From the NCBI RefSeq assembly GCF_014596915.1, contig NZ_JACVWU010000017.1, positions 62,001 to 126,000 of the forward strand: a stretch of 64,000 bases of DNA. Direction: 5' to 3'. Position numbers and translations under genes: made by a program. The stretch is from Streptomyces sp. TRM68416 (GTDB taxonomy: Bacteria > Actinomycetota > Actinomycetes > Streptomycetales > Streptomycetaceae). The notes below the pieces were generated by a model. It saw only the letters and a list, made by a program, of their open reading frames with translations. It searched no databases and was not told the origin of the DNA. Positions 35,331 through 44,534 of this stretch are shown here, in pieces (the first letter of the stretch is position 1; every line of letters begins with the position of its first letter).

Positions 35331-35840
35331 TCACATCCTCCGCAGTTCCCCGGCGATCTCGGCCGCCCAGGTGTCGATGGCGTCCCAGTCGCGGTGGTCG
35401 CCGTAGCGGCCGCCCAGCAGACGGAACCTGATGCGGCCGCCGAGCGGCAGGTGGGACGCGCGGATGACGCCGGAGAACAGCCGGTGGTCCCGGTACGACA
35501 GTCCGGGCGGCAGGCTGCGGAGGATGACCGGGGCCTCCAGCGGGCCCATCCGCTTCCACGGTCCGCGCAGGGCGGCGGGCATGCCCACACTGAAGATCCA
35601 TACGGGCCGGGAGCGCAGCAGCTCCGTGTTGTCCCGCAGGAACTCCTGCGCCGGGTCGAGCCAGCGCTGACCGTGGACGGCGCTGCCGAGCACGAACGCG
35701 TCGTAGGCGCCCGCGTCGGCGACGGCCTCCAACGGCCGTACCTCGGCCTTTGTCCCGGCCCGCTCCAGGGCCGCGGCGAGTCGTTCGGCGACGCCCCGGG
35801 TGGAGCCGTGCGCGGTCGCGTAGCCGACCAGCACCTGCAT
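35331..35840 (-). CDS. Flavodoxin-domain protein
   Basis: A 169-residue protein. The N-terminal strand and FMN phosphate loop read VLVGYATAHGSTRGVAERLA, then 'YDAFVLGSAVHGQRWLDPAQ' and FSVGMPAALRGPW, the order seen in flavodoxin-like proteins of the menaquinone-dependent protoporphyrinogen oxidase (HemG) class and in actinobacterial relatives. It probably binds FMN and works in low-potential electron transfer. It starts six bases after the universal stress gene, whose end holds its ribosome site, so the two are one operon. Confidence 0.85.
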   Translation of the reverse strand: MQVLVGYATAHGSTRGVAERLAAALERAGTKAEVRPLEAVADAGAYDAFVLGSAVHGQRWLDPAQEFLRDNTELLRSRPVWIFSVGMPAALRGPWKRMGPLEAPVILRSLPPGLSYRDHRLFSGVIRASHLPLGGRIRFRLLGGRYGDHRDWDAIDTWAAEIAGELRRM

Positions 35841-35845
35841 GACAC

Positions 35846-36322
35846 TCACCTCGCCAACGCGTGCCCGGCGGTTGTGCGTTCGGGGGCGGGCACCGTCACC
35901 ACGGGCACCGTGGCGTGCCGCAGACAGGCGCGGCTCACCGAGCCGACGGCGGGCACCACTCCCTGGTCGTGGGGTGTGCGCCCCAGGGCGAGCAGCAGCG
36001 CACCGCGCGCGTGCTGGAGCAGCACGCGCGCGGGCGGCCCCTCCGCCACGACCGCGCGCACGTCGGCGCCGGTACGCGGACCGATGGCCTCCGCGACGGC
36101 GGACGCCAAGAGCCCCGCGGCCCGCAGCCGCTCCTCGGCGACCGTCGGCCGACCGGACGCCGGCGCGTAGGGCGCCAGCCCGGCGGCGGACGGCTGCCAT
36201 GCGTGCACGGCGACGACCGGCGTCCCCAAGGTGCGTGCCTGCCCGGCCGCCCAGCGCAGCGCGGCCACGGACGCCTCGGACCCGTCGACGCCCACGACAA
36301 TCCCGTCGGCGTGGTCGGTCAT
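35846..36322 (-). CDS. Universal stress protein, single domain
   Basis: A 158-residue USP. IVVGVDGSEASVAALRWAAG is the first strand and helix with the Asp that binds ATP; VRAVVAEGPPARVLLQHA follows. The ATP loop reads LGRTPHDQGVVPAVGSVSRA, a degenerate form of G-x2-G-x9-G-S, so nucleotide binding may be lost. The end HATVPVVTVPAP is normal. A box-like site lies 81 bp upstream of the ATG (36322), which follows GGGAGGA. It heads the operon with the flavodoxin gene. Confidence 0.9.
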   Translation of the reverse strand: MTDHADGIVVGVDGSEASVAALRWAAGQARTLGTPVVAVHAWQPSAAGLAPYAPASGRPTVAEERLRAAGLLASAVAEAIGPRTGADVRAVVAEGPPARVLLQHARGALLLALGRTPHDQGVVPAVGSVSRACLRHATVPVVTVPAPERTTAGHALAR

Positions 36323-36402
36323 GGTTTCCTCCCCTGACGGCCTCTCCTTCCAGGCTCCCGGGGACCGGGCGCGCGGGGCGTGGGCCGAGCGGCTCCGTGC
36401 CC

Positions 36403-36417
36403 GTGCCGTTCGGCCCC
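36403..36417. promoter_or_regulatory. Putative DevR-type box upstream of the USP-flavodoxin operon
   Basis: GTGCCGTTCGGCCCC (reverse strand GGGGCCGAACGGCAC), 81 bp before the start codon at 36322. Confidence 0.55.
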
Positions 36418-37267
36418 TGCCACGCGACAGCCACCGAGCAACCCCGGCCCGCCAGCACTCCGGCCCGCCCTACGGCACCGAGCCACCGTCTCCGGCCCCG
36501 GCCCGCCGACGACGCCTCCGGCCGGTCACCGGCACCCCGCCCGGCCGGCTGCCACGTGCGCGCCTCACACCGTCGGTGCACCAGGGGGCCCGTGGAGCAC
36601 GCCTTTGTGCGCCACTCACGCCCGGGACCTTCAGCGTCGCGTCACGGTGGGTTCGGTTCCTCGGCTGTCGGGCCCGTAGCCGGTGCTGCTCGGGTCGGCT
36701 TCGTGGTCCGTGGAGCGCTGCCGCATGTGGTGCCCGCAGCGTGAGGCCTTCGGCATGGCGTCGTGGCCGACGTGGCGCCTCGCCCGGGGCTCGCGCCTGT
36801 GCCGCCGGGCCCGCTTCGCGTCCTGCCGCGCTCCCCGGTGTGGCGCTCGCGGCCCGAGAGGCCTTCGGCGGCGTGTCGTGCCTCGGCTGCGGAGCCCGTG
36901 GATGGTGTCGCCGGGGGTGTGTGATGGTCCTGGGCGCTGTGGGCGCTGTGGGCGCTGTGGGCGCTGTGGGCGCTGTGGGCGCTGCGGGCGCTGCCGGTGC
37001 TGTCGGCGGTGGCACCTCGTGGCCACGACCCGCGGCTTCGCGTGGTGGTTGGTTCGTCGCCCCGGCTACGGAGCCCGCCCGAGAGTGCCGGGCCCGCCCG
37101 AGAGTGCCGGGATCGCCCGGTTCCGGGCCCGCCCGGTGGTCTGCCGCGCTCCCGGGGGGGGGATGCCCGGCCCCACCCCCGCCGCGCCGCGTGGTCGGTA
37201 CGGCGCCCCCTCGCATCCCACCAGGCCGCCCCGCGGACGGTGCAGCGCCCCCGACACCACCCCGCCC
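36418..37267. other. Repeat-rich gap without a convincing gene
   Basis: About 850 bp with no reading frame that shows a known family or a good start. It holds a run of seven or more 9-bp units GGCGCTGTG (about 36931-36990), two copies of GAGGCCTTCGGC near 36743 and 36862, and a doubled CCCGCCCGAGAGTGCCGGG at about 37076-37113. It may be a decayed gene or an expanded simple-sequence region. Confidence 0.55.
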
Positions 37268-37645
37268 TCAGAACAGCGCCCCCGGCCAGCTCGCCCAGAC
37301 CGCGGTGATGACACCCACGTCCAGCAGTACGCCGAGGGTGAGCCACGGGTTGAACCACAGGGCCTTCAGCAGCAGACCGGCAGAGGCCGCGATGAGTGCC
37401 GCGGCCGCCCAGCCGCTGCTCTGCACGGCGGCGGCCGAGCCGGCGATGACGTAGAGCATGGCGGTGACGGCGGCCATGCCGATGGCGGCGCGGTCGACGA
37501 CACGCGCGCGGGGCACGCCGGCTGCGGCGAGGGCCCACGAGTGGCGCGGGTTGAAGGGCTGTTCGGTGGTGTCGTGGGGGAGCCAGACCGTGAGATGGAC
37601 CAGTCCGTGCACGAACAGGAAGGCGGAGACCAGGGCGACGGTCAT
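37268..37645 (-). CDS. Four-span membrane protein, unknown function
   Basis: A 125-residue protein with four hydrophobic segments: VALVSAFLFVHGLVHLTVWL (with two His), AAIGMAAVTAMLYVIAGSAA, WAAAALIAASAGLLLKALWF, and LTLGVLLDVGVITAVWASW. No charged catalytic residues stand out. It overlaps the DUF4389 gene by four bases (ATGA) and ends that operon. Start 37645 has GGAG eight bases upstream. Confidence 0.75.
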   Translation of the reverse strand: MTVALVSAFLFVHGLVHLTVWLPHDTTEQPFNPRHSWALAAAGVPRARVVDRAAIGMAAVTAMLYVIAGSAAAVQSSGWAAAALIAASAGLLLKALWFNPWLTLGVLLDVGVITAVWASWPGALF

Positions 37646-38322
37646 GGCAGGGACTCCGGTTCGGCGCCGCCCTGGTCGAGCCGGAATGGTGGATACACGT
37701 CGGTGAGGAGGGCGGCGTAGGCGATCGCGCGCAGCGCCCACCGGTTGAGGCCGATCACCAGGTCGAAGATGTCACGCGGGTAGCGCCCGGTGAAGGCCAG
37801 GGCGATGCCGGCGAACAGGGTGAGCAGCCCGATCAGCCCGCCGGAGAACCAGGCCACGCGTCCGCCGCCGAGCAGGAAGGCCAGGACCAGGTAGTGGGGG
37901 ATCGCCAGCAGCCACCACTTCACCAGGACCAGCCCCCGGGAGAGCTCCTCGGGGTACGCGATGTCCCAGCGCGTCGGGTAGTCGGGCACGTCCGCCAGAG
38001 TGAAGGGCGGATAGCGGTCGGTGCCGAGCGCGCCGTACGCGTAGTACGCCACTCGCCAACTCCAGCGCATCACGCCGGCGTTGTAGTCGAACAGCGCACG
38101 CGGGTACCGGCCGGTGAACAGGATGGCGAAGAACGCCACCACGCTCACCACGACGAACCCCACCCACAGGAAGGCGAGGACGACGAAGTGGGGCAGGGCG
38201 AGCAGCCACTTCACCAGCCACAGCCAGCGCGACAGCCCCGTGTCGAGGCGCGCGGTCAGCCGCGCGGGATGGGCAGGGGGCCGTGCTGCGGGACGGGTCG
38301 GGTGCATTGCTTCCGTAGCCAT
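37642..38322 (-). CDS. DUF4389-type membrane protein
   Basis: A 226-residue protein with two similar halves. Each has a 'VKWLLALPHFVVLAFLWVGF' or 'VKWWLLAIPHYLVLAFLLGG' helix with an internal Pro-His, a second helix, and the FTGRYPRALFDY or FTGRYPRDIFDL motif that defines the DUF4389 family. Function is unknown; such genes are common next to stress genes in actinomycetes. The start (38322) follows AAGGAG. Cotranscribed with the next small membrane protein. Confidence 0.88.
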   Translation of the reverse strand: MATEAMHPTRPAARPPAHPARLTARLDTGLSRWLWLVKWLLALPHFVVLAFLWVGFVVVSVVAFFAILFTGRYPRALFDYNAGVMRWSWRVAYYAYGALGTDRYPPFTLADVPDYPTRWDIAYPEELSRGLVLVKWWLLAIPHYLVLAFLLGGGRVAWFSGGLIGLLTLFAGIALAFTGRYPRDIFDLVIGLNRWALRAIAYAALLTDVYPPFRLDQGGAEPESLP

Positions 38323-38467
38323 GGATCGCTCCTTCCGGATCCGGCCGCTGCTCTCTGAGCAGGCCGGGTGAAGTCGACTCCGGTGCTGAAGGGGTGCGGG
38401 GAACTGCGCCACCGGCCACGACGGCGCCGCAGACGAACCACACCCCGACGCGGCACTTCCAGCGCGC

Positions 38468-38686
38468 TCAGCGGAAGGTGCGGTGGTCGTCGTGGCCGCC
38501 CATGTACCGCTTCTCGATGACCACTTCGCGCTCGCCGGGACGCCGGATGGTGCCCGGCGTGGACATGAAGGCCATCAGGCCGAGGATGCCGACGATCATC
38601 AGGACCAGGCCGACGATGATCGAGTCGTAGCCGAACACCAGGCTCGCGCCCACGACAACCGCACCGATGAGGATGAGAGGAGGCAT
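38468..38686 (-). CDS. Two-span small membrane protein (DUF6458-like)
   Basis: A 72-residue protein. Residues 3-19 (PLILIGAVVVGASLVFGY) and 22-42 (IIVGLVLMIVGILGLMAFMS) are membrane helices; the tail is charged and ends GGHDDHRTFR. The IVGLVLMIVGILGL segment is typical of a small actinobacterial family named DUF6458. GGAGG lies six bases before the ATG. It is divergent from the USP gene at 38944 with a strong box between them. Confidence 0.75.
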   Translation of the reverse strand: MPPLILIGAVVVGASLVFGYDSIIVGLVLMIVGILGLMAFMSTPGTIRRPGEREVVIEKRYMGGHDDHRTFR

Positions 38687-38817
38687 TGCAGACCTCCAGG
38701 GTCCGCCCGGCCCCGCGCCGGGCCTTGTCGAAACGGGGAGCCGGGCAGGTCGTGGCAACCGCCACGGCCGATCCCCGGGCTCACCTCCAGCGTCCCGCCC
38801 GCGCGCGGGCGCCCGTA

Positions 38818-38833
38818 GGGGCCGAACGGCCCC
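38818..38833. promoter_or_regulatory. DevR-type box, strongest palindrome of the set
   Basis: GGGGCCGAACGGCCCC: two perfect 7-bp arms around AA. It lies 111 bp before the USP-HAD-GH65 operon (38944) and 132 bp before the divergent gene at 38686. Confidence 0.7.
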
Positions 38834-38943
38834 CGACCCCGGCCGATCCACCCCCTGCGGTCGCCCGCCCGGCCGTGCGACGGTGGAAGGGAGCACCGCG
38901 CCGCGACGACCGCGGCGCAGCCCGACGGAAGGCGGTGGGTGGG

Positions 38944-39807
38944 ATGGAGCTGCCCCTGGTCGTGGGCGTCGACGGATCACCCGGCAGCCTCCAGGCGGTC
39001 GACTGGGCCGTGGACGAGGCAGCCCGGCACGGTGTGGCCCTGCGCCTGGTCTACGCGTCGCTGTGGGAGCGCTACGAGGCCTCCACCCCGGACGGCGCGT
39101 CCGACGAGCTGACGCCGGAGGAGATCGTCGCGACGGCCGCGGACCGTGCCCGCCGCCGCGACCCCGAGGCCAAGGTCTCCGTCGACGTGATCCCCGACGA
39201 GGCGACCCACGCGCTGCTCGGCGAGGCCCACCACGCCTTCGCCGTGGTCACGGGATCACGCGGCCGGGGCGAGCTCGCCGGACTGCTCCTCGGCTCCGTC
39301 GGACTGACCGTCGCCGCCCGCGCCCACGGACCGGTGATCGTCGTCCGCGGTGACAAGGCCGGCCTGGCGGGCACCCACGAGCGGATCCTGCTCGGCGCCG
39401 CCGACCCGGCCGTCGCCGGGGAGGCGACCCGGTTCGCCTTCCGCGAGGCCGAGGCACGCGACTGCGTCCTGGACGTCGTACGCGCCTGGCGCCGTCCCGC
39501 GCACGCGACCCCCGAGCACCCCCTGCTGACCGGGGACCCCGCGCTCGCCCACGAGGAGCAGGCCTCCGCCCTGCTCGACGCCGTCCTGCACGACCCCGCG
39601 GCCGACCACCCGGGGGTGCGGGTGCGCCGTGCCACCGTGGAGGGGCCGGCCCGCAGGGTGCTGCTGAACCGGTCGGCGGCCGCGGACCTCGTGATCATCG
39701 GGGCGCGGCACCGGTCCGGCCACTTCGGCCTCCACCTGGGCCGGGTGGGCCACACCCTGCTGCACCACGCGCAATGTCCCGTCGCCGTCGTCCCCCAGCC
39801 GGAGTGA
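38944..39807 (+). CDS. Universal stress protein, two domains
   Basis: A 287-residue tandem USP. Domain 1 (1-140) has VVGVDGSPGSLQAVDWAVDE and the intact ATP loop GSRGRGELAGLLLGSVGLTV; domain 2 (~145-287) has ILLGAADPAVAGEATRFAFR and a degenerate loop GARHRSGHFGLHLGRVG. Two-domain USPs of this kind (for example Rv2005c, Rv2623) are DosR-regulon members that bind ATP and slow growth. The HAD gene starts three bases after its stop, so it heads a USP-HAD-GH65 operon, the same order as Rv2005c-Rv2006. Confidence 0.92.
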   Translation: MELPLVVGVDGSPGSLQAVDWAVDEAARHGVALRLVYASLWERYEASTPDGASDELTPEEIVATAADRARRRDPEAKVSVDVIPDEATHALLGEAHHAFAVVTGSRGRGELAGLLLGSVGLTVAARAHGPVIVVRGDKAGLAGTHERILLGAADPAVAGEATRFAFREAEARDCVLDVVRAWRRPAHATPEHPLLTGDPALAHEEQASALLDAVLHDPAADHPGVRVRRATVEGPARRVLLNRSAAADLVIIGARHRSGHFGLHLGRVGHTLLHHAQCPVAVVPQPE

Positions 39808-39809
39808 CC

Positions 39810-40559
39810 ATGGAACACCCTTCCGCCCTTGCCCCGCAGTGGAACGACGTCCGAGCCGTCGTCTTCGACACGGACGGAGTGATCACCGACTCGGCCAAGG
39901 TGCACGCGGCGGCCTGGAAGGAGGCGTTCGACGCCTACCTGCGCGCGCATCCGCCGGCGGATCCCGAGCAGCGCCGGCCGTTCGACGCGAGGGACGACTA
40001 CCTGCGCCACGTGGACGGCAAGTCCCGCCTCGACGGCGCCGCCGCCTTCCTCGCCTCGCGCCGCATCGACGCCCCGGACGAGACCGTGCGCGAGGTCGCC
40101 GCCGACAAGGAGCGGCTGTTCACCGAACGGCTGCGCGCGCACGGCATCGAGGCGTACCCCGGCACGGTGCGCCTGGTGCGGGCGCTGCGCCGGGCGGGCA
40201 TCCCCGTCGCGGCGGCCTCCGCCTCCCGGCACGCCGGTGAACTGCTCACCCGGGCCGGGGTGCGCGACCTGTTCGACGTCCTCGTGGACGGCGGCGAGGC
40301 GGCCCGGCTCGGGCTGCCGGGCAAACCGAAGCCCGACCTGTTCCTCACCGCGGCCGACCGGCTCGGCGTCCCCGCCGACCGCGCCGCCGTCGTGGAGGAC
40401 GCCGTGGCGGGCGTGGAAGCGGGCCGCAACGGCGGCTTCGCCCTCGTCGTGGGAGTGGACCGCACCGCCGCGGGGGACTCGGCCGGCAGGCTGCGCCGGC
40501 ACGGTGCCGACCTCGTGGTGACAGATCTCGCCGAACTGCTGAGTGGGGAGTCGACGTGA
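39810..40559 (+). CDS. HAD-family beta-phosphoglucomutase
   Basis: A 249-residue HAD hydrolase/mutase. Motif I is VVFDTDGVITDSAKVH with the nucleophile and general acid Asp pair (D-x-D), the helical cap lies at ~25-95, motif II Ser is in AAASASRHAGEL, the Lys of motif III in GKPKPDLFL, and motif IV is VVEDAVAGVEAG. With a GH65 phosphorylase alongside, it would turn beta-glucose 1-phosphate into glucose 6-phosphate. Rv2006 (OtsB1) in M. tuberculosis carries a HAD and a GH65 domain on one chain. It overlaps the GH65 gene by four bases. Confidence 0.92.
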   Translation: MEHPSALAPQWNDVRAVVFDTDGVITDSAKVHAAAWKEAFDAYLRAHPPADPEQRRPFDARDDYLRHVDGKSRLDGAAAFLASRRIDAPDETVREVAADKERLFTERLRAHGIEAYPGTVRLVRALRRAGIPVAAASASRHAGELLTRAGVRDLFDVLVDGGEAARLGLPGKPKPDLFLTAADRLGVPADRAAVVEDAVAGVEAGRNGGFALVVGVDRTAAGDSAGRLRRHGADLVVTDLAELLSGEST

Positions 40560-42925
40560 CGGGATGGACCTGGGAGTACGAGGGCTACGAGCCCGCGGAC
40601 GAACGGCTGCGCGAGTCCCTGTGCACCTTGGGCAACGGCTACTTCGCCACCCGCGGGGCGATCCCGGAGTGCGCCGCCGACGACATCCACTACCCGGGCA
40701 CCTACGTCGCGGGCTGCTACAACCGGCTCACCTCCGACGTGTCGGGGCGGCAGGTCGAGAACGAGGACATGGTCAACGTTCCGAACTGGCTGCCGCTGCG
40801 CTTCCGCCTGCGCGGCGGGCCCTGGCTCACCCCCGACGGCGTGCCGGTGCTCGGCCACCGCCTGGAACTGCGCCTGGCCTCCGGCATGCTGGAGCGCCGC
40901 ACCCGCTACGACCTGGGCGAGGGACGGTCCCTGACCGTACGTCAGCAGCGGATCGTGCACATGGCCGACCCCCATCTGGCCGCGCTGCGCACCGAGTTCA
41001 CCGCCGAGGGCTTCTCCGGCGACCTGGAGGTGGAGGCCTGCCTCGACGGCGGCGTCACCAACTCCGGCGTCCCCCGCTACCGCGACCTGGACGGCTGCCA
41101 CCTGACCCACGTGCACGCCGGCACCGCCACCCCGGAGACCGTCTGGCTGCGCTGCCGCACCCGCACCTCCGACATCCGGATCGGCATGGCCGCCCGGCTC
41201 ACCTCCGACGCGCCGGTCACCGTACGCAACAAGAACCCGCGCACCACCCAGCACACCGTGCTCGCCCTGGCCGAGGGCCGCACCCGCACCGTCGACAAGA
41301 TCGTCGCCCTGCACACCTCCCGCGACCCGGCCATCAGCGACCCGCTGTACGCCGCGATCGACCGCGTCGGCCGCGCCCCCGGCTTCGAGGAGCTGCTCGA
41401 ATCCCACCTCACGGCCTGGGACCAGCTCTGGCGGCGGGCCGCCCTCGACGTCGCCGGGGAGGCGGGCCGCATCCTGCGCCTGCACCTGTTCCACGTGCTG
41501 CAGACCCTCTCCCCGCACACCGCCGACCTCGACGTCGGCGTGCCCGCCCGCGGCCTGCACGGCGAGGCCTACCGCGGCCACGTCTTCTGGGACGAACTGT
41601 TCGTGCTGCCCTACCTCAACCTGCACTTCCCCGAGGTCTCCCGGGCCCTGCTGCGCTACCGCCACCGCCGCCTGGAACAGGCCTGCACCTCGGCCCTGGC
41701 CTCCGGCCGCAAGGGCGCCCTCTACCCCTGGCAGAGCGGCAGCGACGGCCGCGAGGAGACCCAGCAGCTGCACCTCAACCCCAACTCGGGCCGCTGGCTG
41801 CCCGACCACTCCCACCTCCAGTACCACGTGGGCTCGGCGATCGCCTACAACGTGTGGCAGTACTACGAGGCCAGCGGCGACGCGGAGTTCCTGCACACCA
41901 AGGGCGCCGAGATGCTGCTCCAGATCGCCCGCTTCTGGGCCGACGCCGCCGTCTACGACGACACCCTCGAACGGCACCGCATCAAGGGCGTGGTCGGCCC
42001 CGACGAGTACCACGACGCCTACCCGGGCGCGAGCAGCCCCGGCCTCGACGACAACGCCTACACCAACGTCACCGCCGCCTGGGTGCTCACCCGCACCCTG
42101 GACCTGATCCGCGCGCTGCCCGAGCCCCGGCGCCGCGAACTCGTCGAGCGCACCGGCCTCGACGGCGGCGAACTGGAGCAGTGGGAGGACGTCTCCCGCA
42201 CCCTGTACGTGCCCTTCCACGCCGGCGTCATCAGCCAGTTCGAGGGCTACGAAGAACTCGCCGAACTCCCCTGGGAGGAGTACCGCCAGCGCTACGGCGA
42301 CATCCGCCGCCTGGACCGGATCCTGGAGGCCGAGGGCGACACCGTCAACCGCTACCAGGCCTCCAAACAGGCCGACGTCCTGATGCTCGGCTACCTCTTC
42401 GCCCCGGCCGAACTCCAAGGCATCTTCCGCCGGCTGGGCCTCAAGCTCGACGAGGACACCTGGCACCGCACGGTCGACTACTACCTGCACCGCACCAGCC
42501 ACGGCTCCACCCTCAGCGGCCTGGTCCACGGCTGGGTGCTGGCCCGCGCCCGCCGGGCCGAGGCGTGGAAGTTCTGCCAGGAGGCCCTCCAGGGCGACAT
42601 CGCGGACGTCCAGGGCGGCACCACCGGCGAGGGCATCCACCTCGGCGCCATGGCCGGCACCCTCGACCTGGTCCAGCGCGGACTGACCGGACTGGAGACC
42701 CGCGACGGCGCCCTGTGGCTCGACCCGGTGCCGCTGCCGGAACTCTCCTCCTACGGCTTCGCCGTGCGCTACCAGGGCCACTGGGGCGTGGAGCTGCGCC
42801 TGGAGCGCGGCCGGCTGGAGCTCGCGGTCCCCTCCTCCGACGCCTCCCCGATCGACATACGGCTGCCGGACCGCGCCGTCTCCGTCCAGCCGGGGGAGAC
42901 GGTGCGCCTGAAGCTCGCGGACTGA
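40556..42925 (+). CDS. Glycoside hydrolase family 65 disaccharide phosphorylase
   Basis: A 789-residue GH65 enzyme that would break an alpha-glucoside such as trehalose or maltose with inorganic phosphate, giving beta-glucose 1-phosphate. The N-terminal beta-sandwich starts WEYEGYEPADERLRESLCTL, the (alpha/alpha)6 barrel spans ~310-690 with the WDELFVLPYLNLHFPE region, and the general acid is Glu484 in VVGPDEYHDAY. Later KQADVLMLGYLF and HGSTLSGLVHGWVLARA contain the phosphate-binding Lys and His-Gly-Ser. The GTG start overlaps the HAD stop. Substrate cannot be told from sequence alone. Confidence 0.93.
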   Translation: MTGWTWEYEGYEPADERLRESLCTLGNGYFATRGAIPECAADDIHYPGTYVAGCYNRLTSDVSGRQVENEDMVNVPNWLPLRFRLRGGPWLTPDGVPVLGHRLELRLASGMLERRTRYDLGEGRSLTVRQQRIVHMADPHLAALRTEFTAEGFSGDLEVEACLDGGVTNSGVPRYRDLDGCHLTHVHAGTATPETVWLRCRTRTSDIRIGMAARLTSDAPVTVRNKNPRTTQHTVLALAEGRTRTVDKIVALHTSRDPAISDPLYAAIDRVGRAPGFEELLESHLTAWDQLWRRAALDVAGEAGRILRLHLFHVLQTLSPHTADLDVGVPARGLHGEAYRGHVFWDELFVLPYLNLHFPEVSRALLRYRHRRLEQACTSALASGRKGALYPWQSGSDGREETQQLHLNPNSGRWLPDHSHLQYHVGSAIAYNVWQYYEASGDAEFLHTKGAEMLLQIARFWADAAVYDDTLERHRIKGVVGPDEYHDAYPGASSPGLDDNAYTNVTAAWVLTRTLDLIRALPEPRRRELVERTGLDGGELEQWEDVSRTLYVPFHAGVISQFEGYEELAELPWEEYRQRYGDIRRLDRILEAEGDTVNRYQASKQADVLMLGYLFAPAELQGIFRRLGLKLDEDTWHRTVDYYLHRTSHGSTLSGLVHGWVLARARRAEAWKFCQEALQGDIADVQGGTTGEGIHLGAMAGTLDLVQRGLTGLETRDGALWLDPVPLPELSSYGFAVRYQGHWGVELRLERGRLELAVPSSDASPIDIRLPDRAVSVQPGETVRLKLAD

Positions 42926-42929
42926 GCCA

Positions 42930-42945
42930 GGGACGTATGGCCCCC
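42930..42945. promoter_or_regulatory. Putative DevR-type box upstream of the nitroreductase gene
   Basis: GGGACGTATGGCCCCC, 111 bp before the start codon at 43056; the ends keep GGGAC...GGCCC but the centre differs. Confidence 0.5.
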
Positions 42946-43055
42946 GGCGGTGACCCCAAGGCCCCTCCCGGCAGCCCGGGCGGGGCGCGAAGCTGGCCTT
43001 CCGGAACGGTTCCGAGGGACCGCGCTCGTCCTGCCCCCGAGGGGAGGTGCGCCCC

Positions 43056-44045
43056 ATGCCGGCGCAACCGCTCGACTCCAGCACCGTCGTCGACCTGGTG
43101 ACCGCGGCCACGGCCGCCCCGTCCCTGCACAACGCGCAGCCCTGGCGGTTCCGCCACCGCTCCGGCAGCGACACCCTCGCCCTGCGCGCCGACCTCGGCC
43201 GGGCCATGCCCCGCACCGACCCCGACAACCGCGGGCTCCACATCGGCTGCGGCGCCGCCCTGCTGAACCTGCGGGTCGCCGCCGCCCACCACGGCCTGCA
43301 CGCCGAGGCCGCGCTGCTGCCCGACCCGGCCGACCCCGGCCTGCTCGCCGTCGTGCGGCTGACCGGCGCCGCCCGGGCGGACACCGAGCCGGCCCGGCTG
43401 TTCCCGGCCGTCGCCCGACGGCACACCAGCCGCCATCCGTTCGAGGAGCGGGAGCTTCCGGCCGGCCTCCAGGACAAGCTGGGCGAGGCCGCCCGCGCCG
43501 AGGGCGCCGAGCTGTGGTTCCCCGACCGGTGGCACCTGGAGTCCCTGCTCGGCGACATCCTCGACGCCGAGGGCCGCGACAGCCTGGACCCCGAACGACT
43601 CCAGGACATCCACCGCTGGACCCTGGTCGGACCGGCCGAGGCCGCCACGGCCGTCGAAGGGATCCCGGAGTACGCCTTCGGCCCCCGCAAGCGCGGCGGC
43701 CGCGCCCCCGTACGGGACTTCGCGGGCCGGCGCCCGATGCCCGGCCGACCCTCGGCCGTGTTCGAGACCACCCCGAACCTGGCCCTGCTGGGCACCGCCC
43801 ACGACCACCCGGCCGACTGGCTGCGCGCCGGCCAGGCGATGGAACGCGTCCTGCTCACGGCCACCCTCGCCGGCCTGGCCACCTCCCTCACCTCCCATGC
43901 CCTGGAGGAACAGGACCTACGGGAGACCGTCCGCGACCCGGGGTCGTCGATGGGCTTCGTCCAGATGGTCCTGCGCCTCGGCTACGGCCCCATGGGGACG
44001 GCGACACCCCGCCGCCCCGTCCGGGAGGTACTGGAGATCGTGTGA
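43056..44045 (+). CDS. Acg-family nitroreductase-like protein
   Basis: A 329-residue protein of the nitroreductase fold in the Acg (Rv2032) form: a first half starting VVDLVTAATAAPSLHNAQPW RFRH and a second half ending AGLATSLTSHALEEQDLR and FVQMVLRLGYGPMG. Rv2032, Rv3127 and Rv3131 are strongly DosR-regulated; Acg appears to bind FMN in a closed site and lacks nitroreductase activity. The HNAQPWRF motif marks FMN contact. The ATG follows GGGGAGG. Confidence 0.92.
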   Translation: MPAQPLDSSTVVDLVTAATAAPSLHNAQPWRFRHRSGSDTLALRADLGRAMPRTDPDNRGLHIGCGAALLNLRVAAAHHGLHAEAALLPDPADPGLLAVVRLTGAARADTEPARLFPAVARRHTSRHPFEERELPAGLQDKLGEAARAEGAELWFPDRWHLESLLGDILDAEGRDSLDPERLQDIHRWTLVGPAEAATAVEGIPEYAFGPRKRGGRAPVRDFAGRRPMPGRPSAVFETTPNLALLGTAHDHPADWLRAGQAMERVLLTATLAGLATSLTSHALEEQDLRETVRDPGSSMGFVQMVLRLGYGPMGTATPRRPVREVLEIV

Positions 44046-44046
44046 G

Positions 44047-44406
44047 TCAGTTCAGCGCGGTGGGGGCGGGCCTGCCGTAGAACGTGATCGGCGGCCAGCC
44101 CCGGGACACCGCGAAATCACTGAGCAGCTCGGCGATCTCCTGCGGGGTGATCCCGGCGCCGGCCGGCGGTGTCTCGGCTACCTCGACACTGAACTTGACG
44201 TACAGCTCGGTGCCCGTGTCGGTGTGCGAGATCCGGGACATCCCGCTGAACAGCGTGTCCGGAGGGAAGACGGCCGACGCGGCCTCCGCCTCCGTCTGCG
44301 CCTCCGCGGCCTGGGCCGGCTGCGCCGACGCCGCGCTGCCGAGCACCGCTCCCGCGGCCGTCGTCCCCGAGTAACCGATCAGGGAACGTCTCGAAATGCT
44401 GGACAA
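44047..44406 (-). CDS. Tat-secreted small protein, unknown function
   Basis: A 119-residue protein that starts at TTG 44406, six to eight bases after GGAGG. The N-terminus SSISRRSLIGYSGTTAAGAV has a twin-arginine motif and a hydrophobic stretch, with a likely cleavage after AQPAQA (~residue 34). The mature part is short and ends FAVSRGWPPITFYGRP. I do not recognise the family. A degenerate box (GACTCCGGTCGGCCC, 44520-44534) lies 114 bp upstream. It converges on the nitroreductase gene with no gap. Confidence 0.65.
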   Translation of the reverse strand: MSSISRRSLIGYSGTTAAGAVLGSAASAQPAQAAEAQTEAEAASAVFPPDTLFSGMSRISHTDTGTELYVKFSVEVAETPPAGAGITPQEIAELLSDFAVSRGWPPITFYGRPAPTALN

Positions 44407-44519
44407 GGTGACCCCCTCCTCGACGGCCACACGGGTGTCTCCCAGGGCCGCCGCATGATCGTATGCATGTTCGGCACCCGCCCGGAGCTGAACGACTGCG
44501 TCCGCTCCTGACCCGGCAC

Positions 44520-44534
44520 GACTCCGGTCGGCCC
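44520..44534. promoter_or_regulatory. Weak DevR-type box candidate
   Basis: GACTCCGGTCGGCCC; the last eleven bases equal those of the hsp20 box but the left end has changed. Confidence 0.3.

Noticed and set aside
39998..43891. A very long open frame on the reverse strand opposite the HAD and GH65 genes
   Set aside because: High-GC codon bias leaves antisense frames open. It has no known domain, and the forward genes have full catalytic motifs.
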